A stretch of DNA of 64,000 nt from JBARKJ01 sp049801375 (GTDB taxonomy: Bacteria > Nitrospirota > JACRHJ01): positions 1 to 64,000 of the forward strand of contig JBARKJ010000073.1 of NCBI GenBank assembly GCA_049801375.1, given 5' to 3'. This document shows positions 28,378 to 36,772 of the stretch, piece by piece. Every line of letters begins with the position of its first letter. The first letter of the stretch is position 1. The position numbers and the translations under genes are program-made. The notes beneath the pieces were generated by a model. The model saw nothing but the letters and a program-made list of their open reading frames with translations. It searched no databases and had not been told where the DNA came from.

Positions 28378-28992
28378 CTATTTCACGATGCGGCCGATCC
28401 TATTCCATTGGACCGAGTTGTCGTCAGCGTCCCAGGACCAGTAGAGGATCATTGCCTTGCCGATTATTTTGCTCTCGTCTACAAATCCCCAGAACCTGCT
28501 GTCGTGGCTCCTGTCGCGGTTGTCGCCCATCATGAAATATTTGTGGGGCGGCACATAAATCGGCCCGAAGTTATCCCTCGCCTCCATGCTCCTCGGCAGA
28601 ATCTCGTTATCGCGATATACGGTGTAAGGCTCCGGTATGGGATTACCATTTATATATACCTTCTTGGAAATGATCTGTACTACATCTCCGGGGGTGCCGA
28701 TTACCCTTTTTATGAAATCTTTCGTCTCGTCCTCCGGATATTTAAAGACGATTATATCTCCCCTCTTCGGGTCACGGATCTTCATAAGTATAGTGTTCGT
28801 CAAAGGGATGTGCGTACCGTAAAGGAACTTGTTTACGAGCAGGTGGTCTCCCACCAGCAGAGTGTTTTTCATCGATCCGGACGGTATCTTGAACGCCTGC
28901 ACGACGAAGGTCCTTATGAAAAGCGCGAGGACCGCCGCTATTATAATGGCCTCGGCATACTCGCGGAATACCGATTTATTTTTAGCTGCCAA
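28378..28992 (-). CDS. lepB: Signal peptidase I (LepB)
   Basis: 204 aa, S26 family. Removes signal peptides of exported proteins at the periplasmic face. One N-terminal transmembrane helix (about 12-32), catalytic Ser in IPSGSMKNTLLVGD, general base Lys in DFIKRVIGTPGD, and box E FMMGDNRDRSHDSRFWG. It follows lepA by 34 bases, the classical lepA-lepB order. Confidence 0.96.
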   Translation of the reverse strand: MAAKNKSVFREYAEAIIIAAVLALFIRTFVVQAFKIPSGSMKNTLLVGDHLLVNKFLYGTHIPLTNTILMKIRDPKRGDIIVFKYPEDETKDFIKRVIGTPGDVVQIISKKVYINGNPIPEPYTVYRDNEILPRSMEARDNFGPIYVPPHKYFMMGDNRDRSHDSRFWGFVDESKIIGKAMILYWSWDADDNSVQWNRIGRIVK

Positions 28993-29026
28993 TGGAAAAC
29001 CTCCGGTTTTATTTATCGGTTATTTA

Positions 29027-30826
29027 TTAATTTTTTACTTTCAACACCGCCAGGAATGCCTCCTGCGGCACTTCCACAGACCCAAGCTGCTTCATCTTCT
29101 TCTTGCCTTCCTTCTGCTTCTCGAGTAGTTTTCTCTTCCTGGTGATGTCGCCGCCGTAGCACTTCGCGATTACGTCTTTCCGGAGCGGGCGGACGGTCTC
29201 CCTGGCGATTACCTTAGCCCCGATTGCCGCCTGTATCGCCACCTCGAACATCTGCCGGGGTATCAACTCTTTTAGCTTGACGGCTAACTCACGGCCTCTG
29301 ATTTCCGCCTTGTCGCGGTGCGTTATGAGAGAGAGAGCGTCAACGCCTTCGCCGTTCAGCAAAATATCCAGTTTAACCAGATTGGATGCCCTGTACCCTA
29401 TGAAGTCGTAATCCAGCGAGGCATAGCCCCGGCTGACGGATTTCAGCTTGTCGTAGAAGTCCAGGACTATCTCGTTAAGGGGCAGTTCATAAGTTATCAT
29501 GGAACGGTCGCGGTCCAGATAGTTCAGGTCTTTCTGAATTCCCCTTCTCTCCTGGCATAGCGAAAGGATGGAGCCGATGTATTCGTTAGGCACCATTATG
29601 GTAGCCAGTATAAAAGGCTCCTCCATCTTCTCTATCTTCTGCAGGTCCGGGAGCTTCGACGGGTTGTCCACCATGACCACTTCCCCGCCCGTTTTGGTAA
29701 TCCGATAGACGACTGTGGGGGCGGTGGAGAGAAGAGACAGCCCGAACTCGCGCTCCAAGCGCTCCTGGATTATCTCCATGTGCAGGAGCCCCAGGAACCC
29801 GCAGCGGAAGCCGAAACCGAGCGCGAGAGAGGTCTCCGGCTCATACGAGAAGGACGAGTCATTCAGCCGGAGCTTTTCCAGGGAGTCCCGGAGGTCTTCG
29901 TATTGCTGGGTATCCGTGGGATAAAGCCCGCAGAATACCATAGCTTTAACCTCCCGGTATCCCGGTAAAGGCTCCGGGGCCGGGTTGTCCGCGCCGGTGA
30001 TGGTATCTCCAATTTTAGAGTCCTGAACCCTCTTTATCCCGGCGATGATATATCCTACGTCGCCTGCGGTCAACTGCTCCGTCTTTATAAGTTTGGGCGT
30101 GGAATATCCAACCTCCATCACCTCAAATACTATATTATTCGAGAAGAGCTTAATCTTCATCCCTTTGTAGACCCGGCCGTCCACTACCCGGACCAGCACC
30201 ACTACGCCCTGATAGGTATCGAACCAGGAGTCGAATATAAGCGCCGTGAGCGGCTTGTCAGGGTCGCCCTCCGGGGGGCTTATCGTATTCACTACCGCTT
30301 CGAGCGTCTCCCGTATCCCGATACCTTCCTTGGCGCTAACAGGGATTGCCTGGGACGCGTCCAGGCCTATCACCTCTTCTATCTCGGTCCGGACCCTCTC
30401 TATATCGGCGCTCGGCAGGTCTATTTTGTTTATGACAGGGATTATCTCAAGGTCGTTATCAATCGCCAGGTAGGCGTTTGCCAGCGTCTGCGCCTCCACG
30501 CCCTGAGAGGCGTCCACCACCAGGAGTACACCTTCGCACGCGGCGAGGCTCCTGGATACTTCGTAGGTAAAATCGACGTGACCGGGGGTATCGATTAAGT
30601 TCAGGACGTAGCTCCGTCCATCAGCGGCAACGAAATTTATCCTGACGGCGTGGGATTTTATGGTTATCCCGCGCTCACGCTCCAGCGGCATGTCGTCCAG
30701 AACCTGATCCGACATCTCACGGGCGCTAAGCGCTCCGGTCAACTCGAGTATCCTGTCCGCCAGCGTCGACTTGCCGTGGTCTATATGGGCTATTATGCTG
30801 AAATTTCTTATGTTTTTGATTTGCAT
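29027..30826 (-). CDS. lepA: Elongation factor 4 (LepA)
   Basis: 599 aa, full-length ribosomal back-translocase GTPase. G1 IAHIDHGKSTLADR, switch region RERGITIKSHAV, G3 DTPGHVDF, G4 NKIDLPSAD, G5 SAKEG; EF-G domain V-like part and the LepA-specific C-terminal domain ending in KEGKKKMKQLGSVEVPQ. Has its own promoter just upstream (30839-30867) and is followed by lepB. Confidence 0.97.
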   Translation of the reverse strand: MQIKNIRNFSIIAHIDHGKSTLADRILELTGALSAREMSDQVLDDMPLERERGITIKSHAVRINFVAADGRSYVLNLIDTPGHVDFTYEVSRSLAACEGVLLVVDASQGVEAQTLANAYLAIDNDLEIIPVINKIDLPSADIERVRTEIEEVIGLDASQAIPVSAKEGIGIRETLEAVVNTISPPEGDPDKPLTALIFDSWFDTYQGVVVLVRVVDGRVYKGMKIKLFSNNIVFEVMEVGYSTPKLIKTEQLTAGDVGYIIAGIKRVQDSKIGDTITGADNPAPEPLPGYREVKAMVFCGLYPTDTQQYEDLRDSLEKLRLNDSSFSYEPETSLALGFGFRCGFLGLLHMEIIQERLEREFGLSLLSTAPTVVYRITKTGGEVVMVDNPSKLPDLQKIEKMEEPFILATIMVPNEYIGSILSLCQERRGIQKDLNYLDRDRSMITYELPLNEIVLDFYDKLKSVSRGYASLDYDFIGYRASNLVKLDILLNGEGVDALSLITHRDKAEIRGRELAVKLKELIPRQMFEVAIQAAIGAKVIARETVRPLRKDVIAKCYGGDITRKRKLLEKQKEGKKKMKQLGSVEVPQEAFLAVLKVKN

Positions 30827-30838
30827 TGCGAAACATTG

Positions 30839-30867
30839 ATTTTATATTGAATTTGTTTTAAAGTCAA
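30839..30867 (-). promoter_or_regulatory. Sigma70-type promoter of lepA-lepB
   Basis: Minus strand: -35 TTGACT (30867-30862), 17-bp spacer, -10 TAAAAT (30844-30839), in the 80-bp gap between the ROK kinase and lepA. Each box differs from consensus at one position. The predicted leader is short, because the -10 is only about 13 bases before the lepA ATG; if the start is really at this distance, a second promoter further up may also exist. Confidence 0.6.
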
Positions 30868-30906
30868 AGAGTTTTAAATGGAAACCGTAAAAAGGAGGGA
30901 GAATAC

Positions 30907-31866
30907 TTAACTCTTCGTTTTCAGGGCCAGCCCCGCCGCGCCAAGGATACCGGCGTCGTCTTTCAACTTGCCCCGGACTAGTTTGCACCTCTTGGCCGGT
31001 ATTTTGAACGCCCTTGTCCTGATTTCCTCTTTTAACGGACCGATGAAAAGGTCCCATGCTCCGGCCATGCCGCCCCCGATGACTACGCACTCAATGTTAA
31101 GCAAATTAATCAAATCGGCAATGGCAATGCCTAAATATTTCCCTACATCGGAATATATCCTGCCTGCAACCTTATCTCCTTTTTTTGCCGCATCCGCTAC
31201 CGCTTCCGCGTTCATCAGTCCGGCTTTTTTCAGGTCTTTTAAAGCTGTGTTGACCCCCCTTGCTACCGCCGCGTCAGCCATCTCTATTACCGCGGTGGCG
31301 GAAGAGTACCTTTCCAGGCACCCTCGGTTCCCGCACGGGCAGAGCGGCCCATCCGGGTTCACCGTAATATGTCCGACTTCCCCCGCCATGCCGTCCGCGC
31401 CGCGCCATATCTCCCCGCCCAGTATTATACCTCCGCCCACACCCGTGCCTAGCGTAATGCAGACCATGCAGGAGGTCCCTTTTCCGGCGCCGAACCAATA
31501 TTCGCCCAGGGCATAAGCGTTGGCATCGTTTTCCACGTGGACCGGATATGAGAAACTCTCCTGAAGCCGTGAGCGGAGCGGGGTATCCTTCCAGCCCGGC
31601 AGATTCGGAGATAACCGCACTATGCCGTCCTTAGTCGAAATTATCCCGGGAACGCCGATGCCTATACCGGCTATTTCCATCCCACCGGTTTGAGCTTTTC
31701 TTACGAGAGTCTGTATGCCGCTCGTCAGCCGCTCCAGAACAATTTCCGGTCCTTCGGCTGCCATGGTCCCGGTGCGCCGGCGTGCAATTATTTTTTCGTC
31801 CTCGTGTACCAGTCCGAACCGCAGGTTAGTCCCGCCGAGGTCAACTCCTATAGCGGTTTTTTGCAA
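30907..31866 (-). CDS. ROK-family sugar kinase (glucokinase-like)
   Basis: 319 aa. ATP-dependent sugar kinase of the ROK family. Phosphate-binding DLGGTNLRFGLV at the start, catalytic Asp region VENDANAYALGE, TLGTGVGGGII, GHITVNPDG and the zinc-binding CPCGNRGCLERYSS. There is no N-terminal HTH domain, so it is an enzyme and not a NagC/XylR-type repressor. Glucose is the most likely substrate but N-acetyl sugars cannot be excluded. TTG start with AGGAGGGC upstream. Divergent from the PerR gene. Confidence 0.92.
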   Translation of the reverse strand: MQKTAIGVDLGGTNLRFGLVHEDEKIIARRRTGTMAAEGPEIVLERLTSGIQTLVRKAQTGGMEIAGIGIGVPGIISTKDGIVRLSPNLPGWKDTPLRSRLQESFSYPVHVENDANAYALGEYWFGAGKGTSCMVCITLGTGVGGGIILGGEIWRGADGMAGEVGHITVNPDGPLCPCGNRGCLERYSSATAVIEMADAAVARGVNTALKDLKKAGLMNAEAVADAAKKGDKVAGRIYSDVGKYLGIAIADLINLLNIECVVIGGGMAGAWDLFIGPLKEEIRTRAFKIPAKRCKLVRGKLKDDAGILGAAGLALKTKS

Positions 31867-31899
31867 CGGAAGCCCTCCTAATAGTCATTCATAGATAAA

Positions 31900-31928
31900 A
31901 TAATAGTTCCCCCCGATACTTTTGTCCA
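31900..31928 (-). promoter_or_regulatory. Promoter of the ROK kinase gene
   Basis: Minus strand: -35 TGGACA (31928-31923), 17-bp spacer, -10 TATTAT (31905-31900), each with one mismatch to consensus. It lies 34 bases before the TTG start, in the 237-bp gap shared with the divergent PerR/Fur-type gene. The rest of this gap is AT-rich and contains the opposite promoter at 32030-32058; I see no other gene in it. Confidence 0.65.
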
Positions 31929-32029
31929 TAATAAAACTTTCGCGTTACTATTGTGCGCCATAAATGATAGAATGTCTCAACCTCCGGTGCAAGACTCGAA
32001 ATTATTAAAGAAAAATTAGTTTATTATTC

Positions 32030-32058
32030 TTGAATTTTTTTAAAATCCGTGTTAATAT
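32030..32058 (+). promoter_or_regulatory. Promoter of the PerR/Fur-type gene and probably the Hfq-like genes
   Basis: Plus strand: -35 TTGAAT (32030-32035), 17-bp spacer, -10 TAATAT (32053-32058). Transcription would start near 32065. The surrounding sequence is rich in A/T with TTATTATTC and ATTATTAAAG runs that could hold a Fur/PerR operator for autoregulation, but I could not identify a convincing inverted repeat. Confidence 0.6.
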
Positions 32059-32103
32059 TTGTTCCGTATGCATTTATCTAATAATAAAAATGGGATGCCT
32101 GCC

Positions 32104-32505
32104 ATGAAAAACGAAAACGGAATTAAGTACAGGATGACGAAACAAAAGCGAGTTATCCTCGAAGTGCTTAAGAATACTAAGTCTCATCCCACCGCTGATT
32201 GGGTTTACGACAAGGTCAAGAAAAAGATTCCAAACATCAGCCTCGGCACGGTATACAGAAATCTTAACATATTAAAAAACCAGGGCGAGATACTCGAACT
32301 GTCCTACGGCAAAGGCTTCAGCCGTTTCGACGGCAACTCTTCCAAGCATTATCATTTCACCTGTGAGCACTGCGGCAGGATATTAGACGTCGAAACGCCA
32401 CAATTTCCCGAAATCGAGCAGGAAGTTACCAGGCACATGGGCGTCAAGGTGGCGCGGCACCGTCTTGAATTCTACGGGTCCTGCCCGGACTGCATTACCG
32501 ACTGA
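32104..32505 (+). CDS. Fur-family metal/peroxide regulator, PerR-like
   Basis: 133 aa from ATG 32104 (MKNENGIKYRMTKQKR); the frame also offers ATG 32095, ATG 32068 and TTG 32059, but the promoter at 32030-32058 makes the two earliest unlikely. Winged-helix DNA-binding domain with ISLGTVYRNLNIL (recognition helix), then the dimer domain with KHYHFTCEHCG and SCPDC: two CxxC pairs that form the structural zinc site. The HYH pattern and the short acidic loop fit PerR or Fur; PerR is slightly preferred. It lies 20 bases before the first Hfq-like gene and may share a transcript with it. Confidence 0.9.
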   Translation: MKNENGIKYRMTKQKRVILEVLKNTKSHPTADWVYDKVKKKIPNISLGTVYRNLNILKNQGEILELSYGKGFSRFDGNSSKHYHFTCEHCGRILDVETPQFPEIEQEVTRHMGVKVARHRLEFYGSCPDCITD

Positions 32506-32525
32506 CCCCAACCTTACGGCACCGA

Positions 32526-33014
32526 ATGACCCAGGCACTCAAGCTTGAAGAATCTTTTTTTAAAATAGCTGTCGAAGAGGCTGTCGCCCTGAGGCTCACT
32601 CTCGCAAACCGCGAAAAGCTGACAGGCATAGTAAAAGCGGCGGGAAAATACGATTTAAATATCGAATCGGAAGGGTGCGTCATTGCGCTCATGAAAAAAG
32701 AAGTTTTTCAGGTCCTCCCCTTCAAAAACCTCATCGATGAATCTTTTTTCCAGCCTCAAACTGAGGAAGAGCCGCTCTCCCATAAATCACGGGTGCAGGA
32801 CGAATTCCTGGGCCGTTACGTGAAGGAGCGGACGCTCGCGCTTTTGCGTCTCGTCAACGGCGAGGAGATACGGGGAGTTATAGAAGGGTACGACGGCTTC
32901 ACGATAGCCATAAGGACGGGCAGGGGCCAGGCTCTTCTATACAAGCACGGGCTCTGCAACATCAGTCCCGGTTACAGGCGTCGCCAGAGGGAAAATGAAC
33001 ACCAGCCCATTTGA
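32526..33014 (+). CDS. Hfq-like protein with two Sm-fold domains
   Basis: 162 aa. Residues 91-150 read as a true Hfq domain: QDEFL (Q91 and D92 equal the conserved Gln-Asp of Hfq), KER at 100-102, LVNGEEIRGVIEGYDGF (Sm1, with D123 and F125) and ALLYKHGLCNISP (Sm2, Y139-K140-H141). Residues about 8-66 repeat the pattern in a worn form (LEESFF, TGIVKAAGKYDLNI, ALMKKEVFQVLP) without the YKH signature. The 3' end is basic (GYRRRQRENEH). It overlaps the next Hfq-like gene by 20 bases. A tandem Sm protein could form a ring of three subunits (six Sm folds), probably an RNA binder; this is inference. Confidence 0.85.
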   Translation: MTQALKLEESFFKIAVEEAVALRLTLANREKLTGIVKAAGKYDLNIESEGCVIALMKKEVFQVLPFKNLIDESFFQPQTEEEPLSHKSRVQDEFLGRYVKERTLALLRLVNGEEIRGVIEGYDGFTIAIRTGRGQALLYKHGLCNISPGYRRRQRENEHQPI

Positions 33015-33405
33015 TGAAGCGTTGGAAGAGTTTTATTCCAAAGGTGCGGAAGCCGCTATTACCTTAAAAGACGGCTCCGAGCTGAAGGGCAGAATAAAGA
33101 AATACGACGGCTATGTCATATTTCTGGACAACGGGGCCGAAATGATGGTCTACCGCCATTCTATACTTAAGCTCTCCGAAGCCGTGGCGAAGGAGCAGCG
33201 GGCGGAGAAGCCCCAGGCGCGCCCCAGACAGGACACCCGCACGGCTCCTGCGCGAATGCCACAGAAGACGACTGACCAAAAGAAAAGGCCGCCCAGGAAA
33301 GAGCCCCTACAGGCCATTTCCCATAAGGAGCCGGAGCCAGGCTCTGTATCCCGGATGGGAGAAGAGCTCCTGAAGTGGCTGAAGAACCAGAAGGGCAATG
33401 AGTAA
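32995..33405 (+). CDS. Hfq-like protein with a long basic, proline-rich tail
   Basis: 136 aa. Residues about 5-62 form a single Sm/Hfq-like domain: FDEALEEFYSKG helix, LKDGSELKGRIKKYDGYVI (Sm1) and MMVYRHSILKLSEA (Sm2; Y53-R54-H55 stands where Hfq has YKH). The N-terminal QDxFL is lost. Residues 63-136 are rich in Lys, Arg, Gln and Pro with no hydrophobic core, so probably a flexible RNA-binding tail. Starts inside the preceding gene after AGAGGGAAA and ends 8 bases inside lnt, so the three are translationally coupled. It may form hetero-oligomers with the two-domain protein. Confidence 0.82.
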   Translation: MNTSPFDEALEEFYSKGAEAAITLKDGSELKGRIKKYDGYVIFLDNGAEMMVYRHSILKLSEAVAKEQRAEKPQARPRQDTRTAPARMPQKTTDQKKRPPRKEPLQAISHKEPEPGSVSRMGEELLKWLKNQKGNE

Positions 33406-34927
33406 CATTTCTTTGTTTTTTCTCCCCTTGCTCTCAGGAATACTCCTCGCGCTCTCTTTTCCCGAGGCGGACATATCAGTCCTTGCCTGGGTCGCGCTGA
33501 TACCGCTTCTTTATTCCATCAGGGACAAATCACCCCGGCAATCTTTTAAAGAAGGTTTCGTCGCCGGGATAGCCTTTTACGCGCTCTCCCTGAGATGGGT
33601 TTTAATCGTCATGCGGAGTTATGGCGGCATAGGCTTCTTTTCGAGTTTTTTCCTGCTGCTCGCTCTCTCGGCGTACCTCGCCCTTTACATCGGCGCGTTC
33701 GCCTGGCTTTATGTCAAGGCGCGGGAACATGCGGGGACGGCCTCGGTGCTTCTCGCCCCCGCATTCTGGGTGGCCCTGGAGATGCTCCGGAATTACCTTC
33801 TCTCCGGCTTTCCGTGGAACCTACTGGGATATTCGCAGCACCAGAACCTGCCGCTGATACAAATTGCGGATATTGCCGGAGTTTACGGCGTCTCAGCTTT
33901 AATCGTCATGACAAATGCGGCGATCTCCGAGTTTATCGCGGTAATGTCTTACAGGGAATATGCGGACTACCGGAAGATAGTCTGGCCTGTCGCGGCCGTG
34001 GCGGTAATGGCCGCTTCCGCCGTCTACGGTCATTACCGTCTGGCGAACCTCCCGCGCCCGTATGATTCCATGAAAGTAACCGTCGTGCAGGGGGATATAG
34101 ACCAGTTCCGTAAATGGGACCCGGCGTTTCAGAGCGAGGTGTTCGATGTTTATAAAAAGTTAACCTCCGAAGCCGCGGTACAGAAGCCGGACCTTATAAT
34201 CTGGCCGGAAACCGCCACTCCTTTTTATTTTCAGGACAGGATTCTGGGCGAGGAACTTTCCGATTCAGTTAAAAAGGCAAATACCTGGCTTCTGACCGGG
34301 AGTCCTTCCATCGAGGACCACGGCAGCGATTCCGTCGAGTACAACAGCGCATATCTAATTAATCCCTCCGGAATAGAGACAGACCGCTACGACAAGATGC
34401 ACTTGGTCCCGTTCGGGGAATACGTGCCGCTTAAGACCCTCCTGCCGTTTGTAAGCAAGATGGTCCACGGCATCGGCGATTTCGGCAAGGGCCGCGACTA
34501 TACCGTCATGCGTATGAGCAAAGGCTCTTTCGGCACCGCGATATGTTTCGAAGTTATATTCCCGGAACTCGTGCGGCAATTCGTGTTGGGGGGTGCGAAT
34601 TTCCTGACCAGCATAACCAACGATGCATGGTTCGGAAATTCCGGAGCCCCGTATCAGCACTTCGATATGTCGGTGTTCCGGGCGGTGGAGAACCGGAGGG
34701 CGATGGTGCGCGCGGCCAATACGGGCATATCAGGTGTAATCCTCCCGTCGGGCGAAGTGATTGCTACGACGAGTATTTTCAAGCGGGACACAATGACGGC
34801 GGAAGTGCCTTTGATGGAAGAAAAAACCTTCTACACCCTGTACGGGGACATATTCGGGTACTTCTGTTCTTTAATTACGACATGTTTTATTGCTATAATT
34901 TTATACAGGAGGTTCTTAAAGAGATGA
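33398..34927 (+). CDS. lnt: Apolipoprotein N-acyltransferase (Lnt)
   Basis: 509 aa. Adds the third acyl chain to the N-terminal Cys of lipoproteins in the inner membrane. About six N-terminal hydrophobic helices (1-220), then a nitrilase-like periplasmic domain with the catalytic triad Glu (IIWPETATPF), Lys (YDKMHLVPFGEYVP) and Cys (FGTAICFEVIFPE), and a last transmembrane helix. The start overlaps the second Hfq-like gene by 8 bases and the stop overlaps the prfB ATG (ATGA). Confidence 0.96.
   Translation: MSNISLFFLPLLSGILLALSFPEADISVLAWVALIPLLYSIRDKSPRQSFKEGFVAGIAFYALSLRWVLIVMRSYGGIGFFSSFFLLLALSAYLALYIGAFAWLYVKAREHAGTASVLLAPAFWVALEMLRNYLLSGFPWNLLGYSQHQNLPLIQIADIAGVYGVSALIVMTNAAISEFIAVMSYREYADYRKIVWPVAAVAVMAASAVYGHYRLANLPRPYDSMKVTVVQGDIDQFRKWDPAFQSEVFDVYKKLTSEAAVQKPDLIIWPETATPFYFQDRILGEELSDSVKKANTWLLTGSPSIEDHGSDSVEYNSAYLINPSGIETDRYDKMHLVPFGEYVPLKTLLPFVSKMVHGIGDFGKGRDYTVMRMSKGSFGTAICFEVIFPELVRQFVLGGANFLTSITNDAWFGNSGAPYQHFDMSVFRAVENRRAMVRAANTGISGVILPSGEVIATTSIFKRDTMTAEVPLMEEKTFYTLYGDIFGYFCSLITTCFIAIILYRRFLKR
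34907..34912 (+). promoter_or_regulatory. Ribosome-binding site that selects the prfB start
   Basis: AGGAGG inside the end of lnt, 11 bases before ATG 34924 and 20 before ATG 34933. It supports 34924 as the prfB start and coupled translation with lnt. Confidence 0.6.
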
Positions 34928-36055
34928 TAACAATGGAAGAAGTACAGCGGGAGCTCTCAAGCCTGCGGGATAGGGTTTCGGCCCTGAGGAGGCATCTTTG
35001 ACATACCCGCCAGGGAGAAGCGCGTCCAGGAGATAAACGGTCTGATGGAGGCCCAGGAATTCTGGGAGAACGCGGAAGCCGCGCAGTCGCTCATGAAAGA
35101 GAAAACCGGCCTTCAGAGCGCCATCTCGTCCTGGGAGTCTTTAAGCAAGGCATCTGAAGACCTGGACGTGTTGCTGGAACTCGCCTCGGAAGAGGGCGGC
35201 GAGGAGCTTACGCTGGACATAGACGCGGCGATAAAAAAACTTGCCCATGATATAGACTCGGCTGAGCTGGAGCTGATGCTCTCTGGCGAGAACGACAGGC
35301 TTAACGCCATCCTTACCGTCCACCCGGGTGCTGGCGGGACGGAATCCCAGGACTGGGCGGAGATGCTGCTCCGGATGTACCTTAGGTGGTGCGAGCGCAG
35401 GGGCTTCAAAACTGAGATAATAGACTACCTCCCCGGCGAAGAGGCTGGCGTGAAGAGCGTCACGTTCGAGGTCACGGGCGAGAACGCCTACGGATATTTA
35501 AAGGCGGAGGCCGGCGTTCACAGGCTGGTAAGAATATCGCCTTTCGACTCCAACAAAAGAAGGCACACGAGCTTCGCGTCCGTATTCGTCTATCCGGAGG
35601 TCGAGGACGACGTTAAAATAGAGATCGACGAGAAAGACTTGCGGATAGACACCTACCGGGCTTCAGGCGCGGGGGGCCAGCACGTCAACAAGACCTCCTC
35701 CGCCATACGGATTACACACATACCGACAAATATCGTCGTGCAGTGTCAGGATGAGCGCTCGCAGTTCAAAAACAAGGACAAGGCATTCAAGGTCCTGCGC
35801 TCGCGTCTCTACGACCTGGAGGTGAAGAAGAAGGAAGCGGAGCGAGACAAGATGAACAGCACGAAAAAGGACATCGCCTGGGGAAGCCAGATACGCTCCT
35901 ACGTCTTCATGCCCTACCAGATGGTTAAGGACCACCGGACCGGCCATGAGGTCGGGAATATAAGCGCAGTCATGGACGGCGACTTAGACGGCTTCATCGA
36001 GGCCTATCTCCTCGGCAAGCGCGCGCAGCCGGGCACCGTGACAGACGACATTTAA
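34924..36055 (+). CDS. prfB: Peptide chain release factor 2, with +1 programmed frameshift
   Basis: Two-part reading frame joined by a +1 shift: 34924-34998, then 35000-36055. The first part is 25 codons ending CTT at 34996-34998, followed in frame by TGA (34999-35001); skipping one base continues in the frame that holds the rest of RF2. RF2 recognises UAA and UGA. SPF tripeptide (RISPFDSNKR) for stop-codon recognition and GGQ motif (SGAGGQHVNK) for peptidyl-tRNA hydrolysis are present, so the protein is intact and not a pseudogene. Its stop shares one base with the next ATG (TAATG). Confidence 0.96.
34987..35002 (+). promoter_or_regulatory. RF2 programmed +1 frameshift site
   Basis: AGGAGG (34987-34992), three bases CAT, then CTT TGA C. 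This is the classical RF2 autoregulatory site: an internal Shine-Dalgarno-like sequence three bases before the slippery CUU codon, followed by UGA C. Low RF2 lets the ribosome slip +1 and make the full protein. Confidence 0.95.
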
Positions 36056-36693
36056 TGGAAATAAACGAACTACTCCGGCATTACAAGGGTCGCAGGAATG
36101 AAATCCGCGCCCGCCTCGCCGAGTTCAAGGAAACATGGCGGCAGGGAGACCTCGCGATATTCAAGGAACTTTGCTTCTGCATCCTTACCGCCAATACATC
36201 CGCCAGGATGGGCATCAACTGCATCGAGGCTGCTGGCGACGATATACTGACCGCCGATGTTGAGGGCATAAGGAATATCCTCTGCGGCCGCTACCGCTTC
36301 TGGAAAATCCGCCCGAACTATATCGTCCATACGCGAACTTATCTTCAACAGGAATGCGCCCTCAAAATAAAAAAGAAAATCGAGTCGCTGGCCGACTTCC
36401 ACCAGCGCCGCGATTTCTTCGCGGACAATCCCGGCATCAAAGGCCTGGGTTACAAGGAGGCGAGCCATTTCCTCCGCAACATCGGATTTGAAGGCTATGC
36501 CATTCTGGACATCCACGTCGTCCGCCTGCTGCACGAGCTGGGCATACTCCCGGAGGCGAAACGTCCGGCGAACCGCAAGCAATATGTCTTCATGGAAGAG
36601 AAGATGCGCGATTTCTCCAAAGATATAAAAATCGGAATGGACGAACTGGACCTTGCGCTGTGGAGTTACCGGACGGGGGAGATACTGAAATAA
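36055..36693 (+). CDS. N-glycosylase/DNA lyase, Ogg2-like
   Basis: 212 aa HhH-GPD superfamily base-excision repair enzyme. The helix-hairpin-helix lies in NPGIKGLGYKEASHFLRNIG, with the catalytic Lys candidate in GYKEAS and the catalytic Asp in AILDIHVVRLL, the Ogg2 (archaeal-type 8-oxoguanine glycosylase) pattern. No 4Fe-4S cysteine motif is seen. The N-terminal ILTANTSARMG resembles the Endo III core start. Starts within the prfB stop and ends 17 bases before the lysS -35. Substrate (8-oxoguanine) inferred from the family. Confidence 0.88.
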   Translation: MEINELLRHYKGRRNEIRARLAEFKETWRQGDLAIFKELCFCILTANTSARMGINCIEAAGDDILTADVEGIRNILCGRYRFWKIRPNYIVHTRTYLQQECALKIKKKIESLADFHQRRDFFADNPGIKGLGYKEASHFLRNIGFEGYAILDIHVVRLLHELGILPEAKRPANRKQYVFMEEKMRDFSKDIKIGMDELDLALWSYRTGEILK

Positions 36694-36709
36694 CTTCTCC
36701 TTTATTCCC

Positions 36710-36738
36710 TTGACCTGCCCATAATTTCTTTCTATAAT
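36710..36738 (+). promoter_or_regulatory. Sigma70-type promoter of lysS
   Basis: -35 TTGACC (36710-36715), 17-bp spacer, perfect -10 TATAAT (36733-36738). Start of transcription expected near 36745. The short leader to ATG 36773 contains the AAAGGA ribosome site at 36760-36765, which favours ATG 36773 over ATG 36758. Confidence 0.85.
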
Positions 36739-36772
36739 TCCAACACTTTATAAATTCATGAAAGGACTCGTA

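Noticed and set aside
30842..31090. 82-aa open frame on the minus strand between lepA and the ROK kinase
   Set aside because: Out-of-frame shadow of the ROK kinase end; it crosses the lepA promoter and has no motif.
34999..35001. In-frame stop in prfB as a disabling mutation
   Set aside because: It is the conserved RF2 programmed frameshift (CTT TGA C after AGGAGG); the downstream frame encodes intact RF2.
36758..36772. lysS start at ATG 36758
   Set aside because: It would be about 12 bases after the predicted transcription start with no ribosome site; AAAGGA places the start at 36773.
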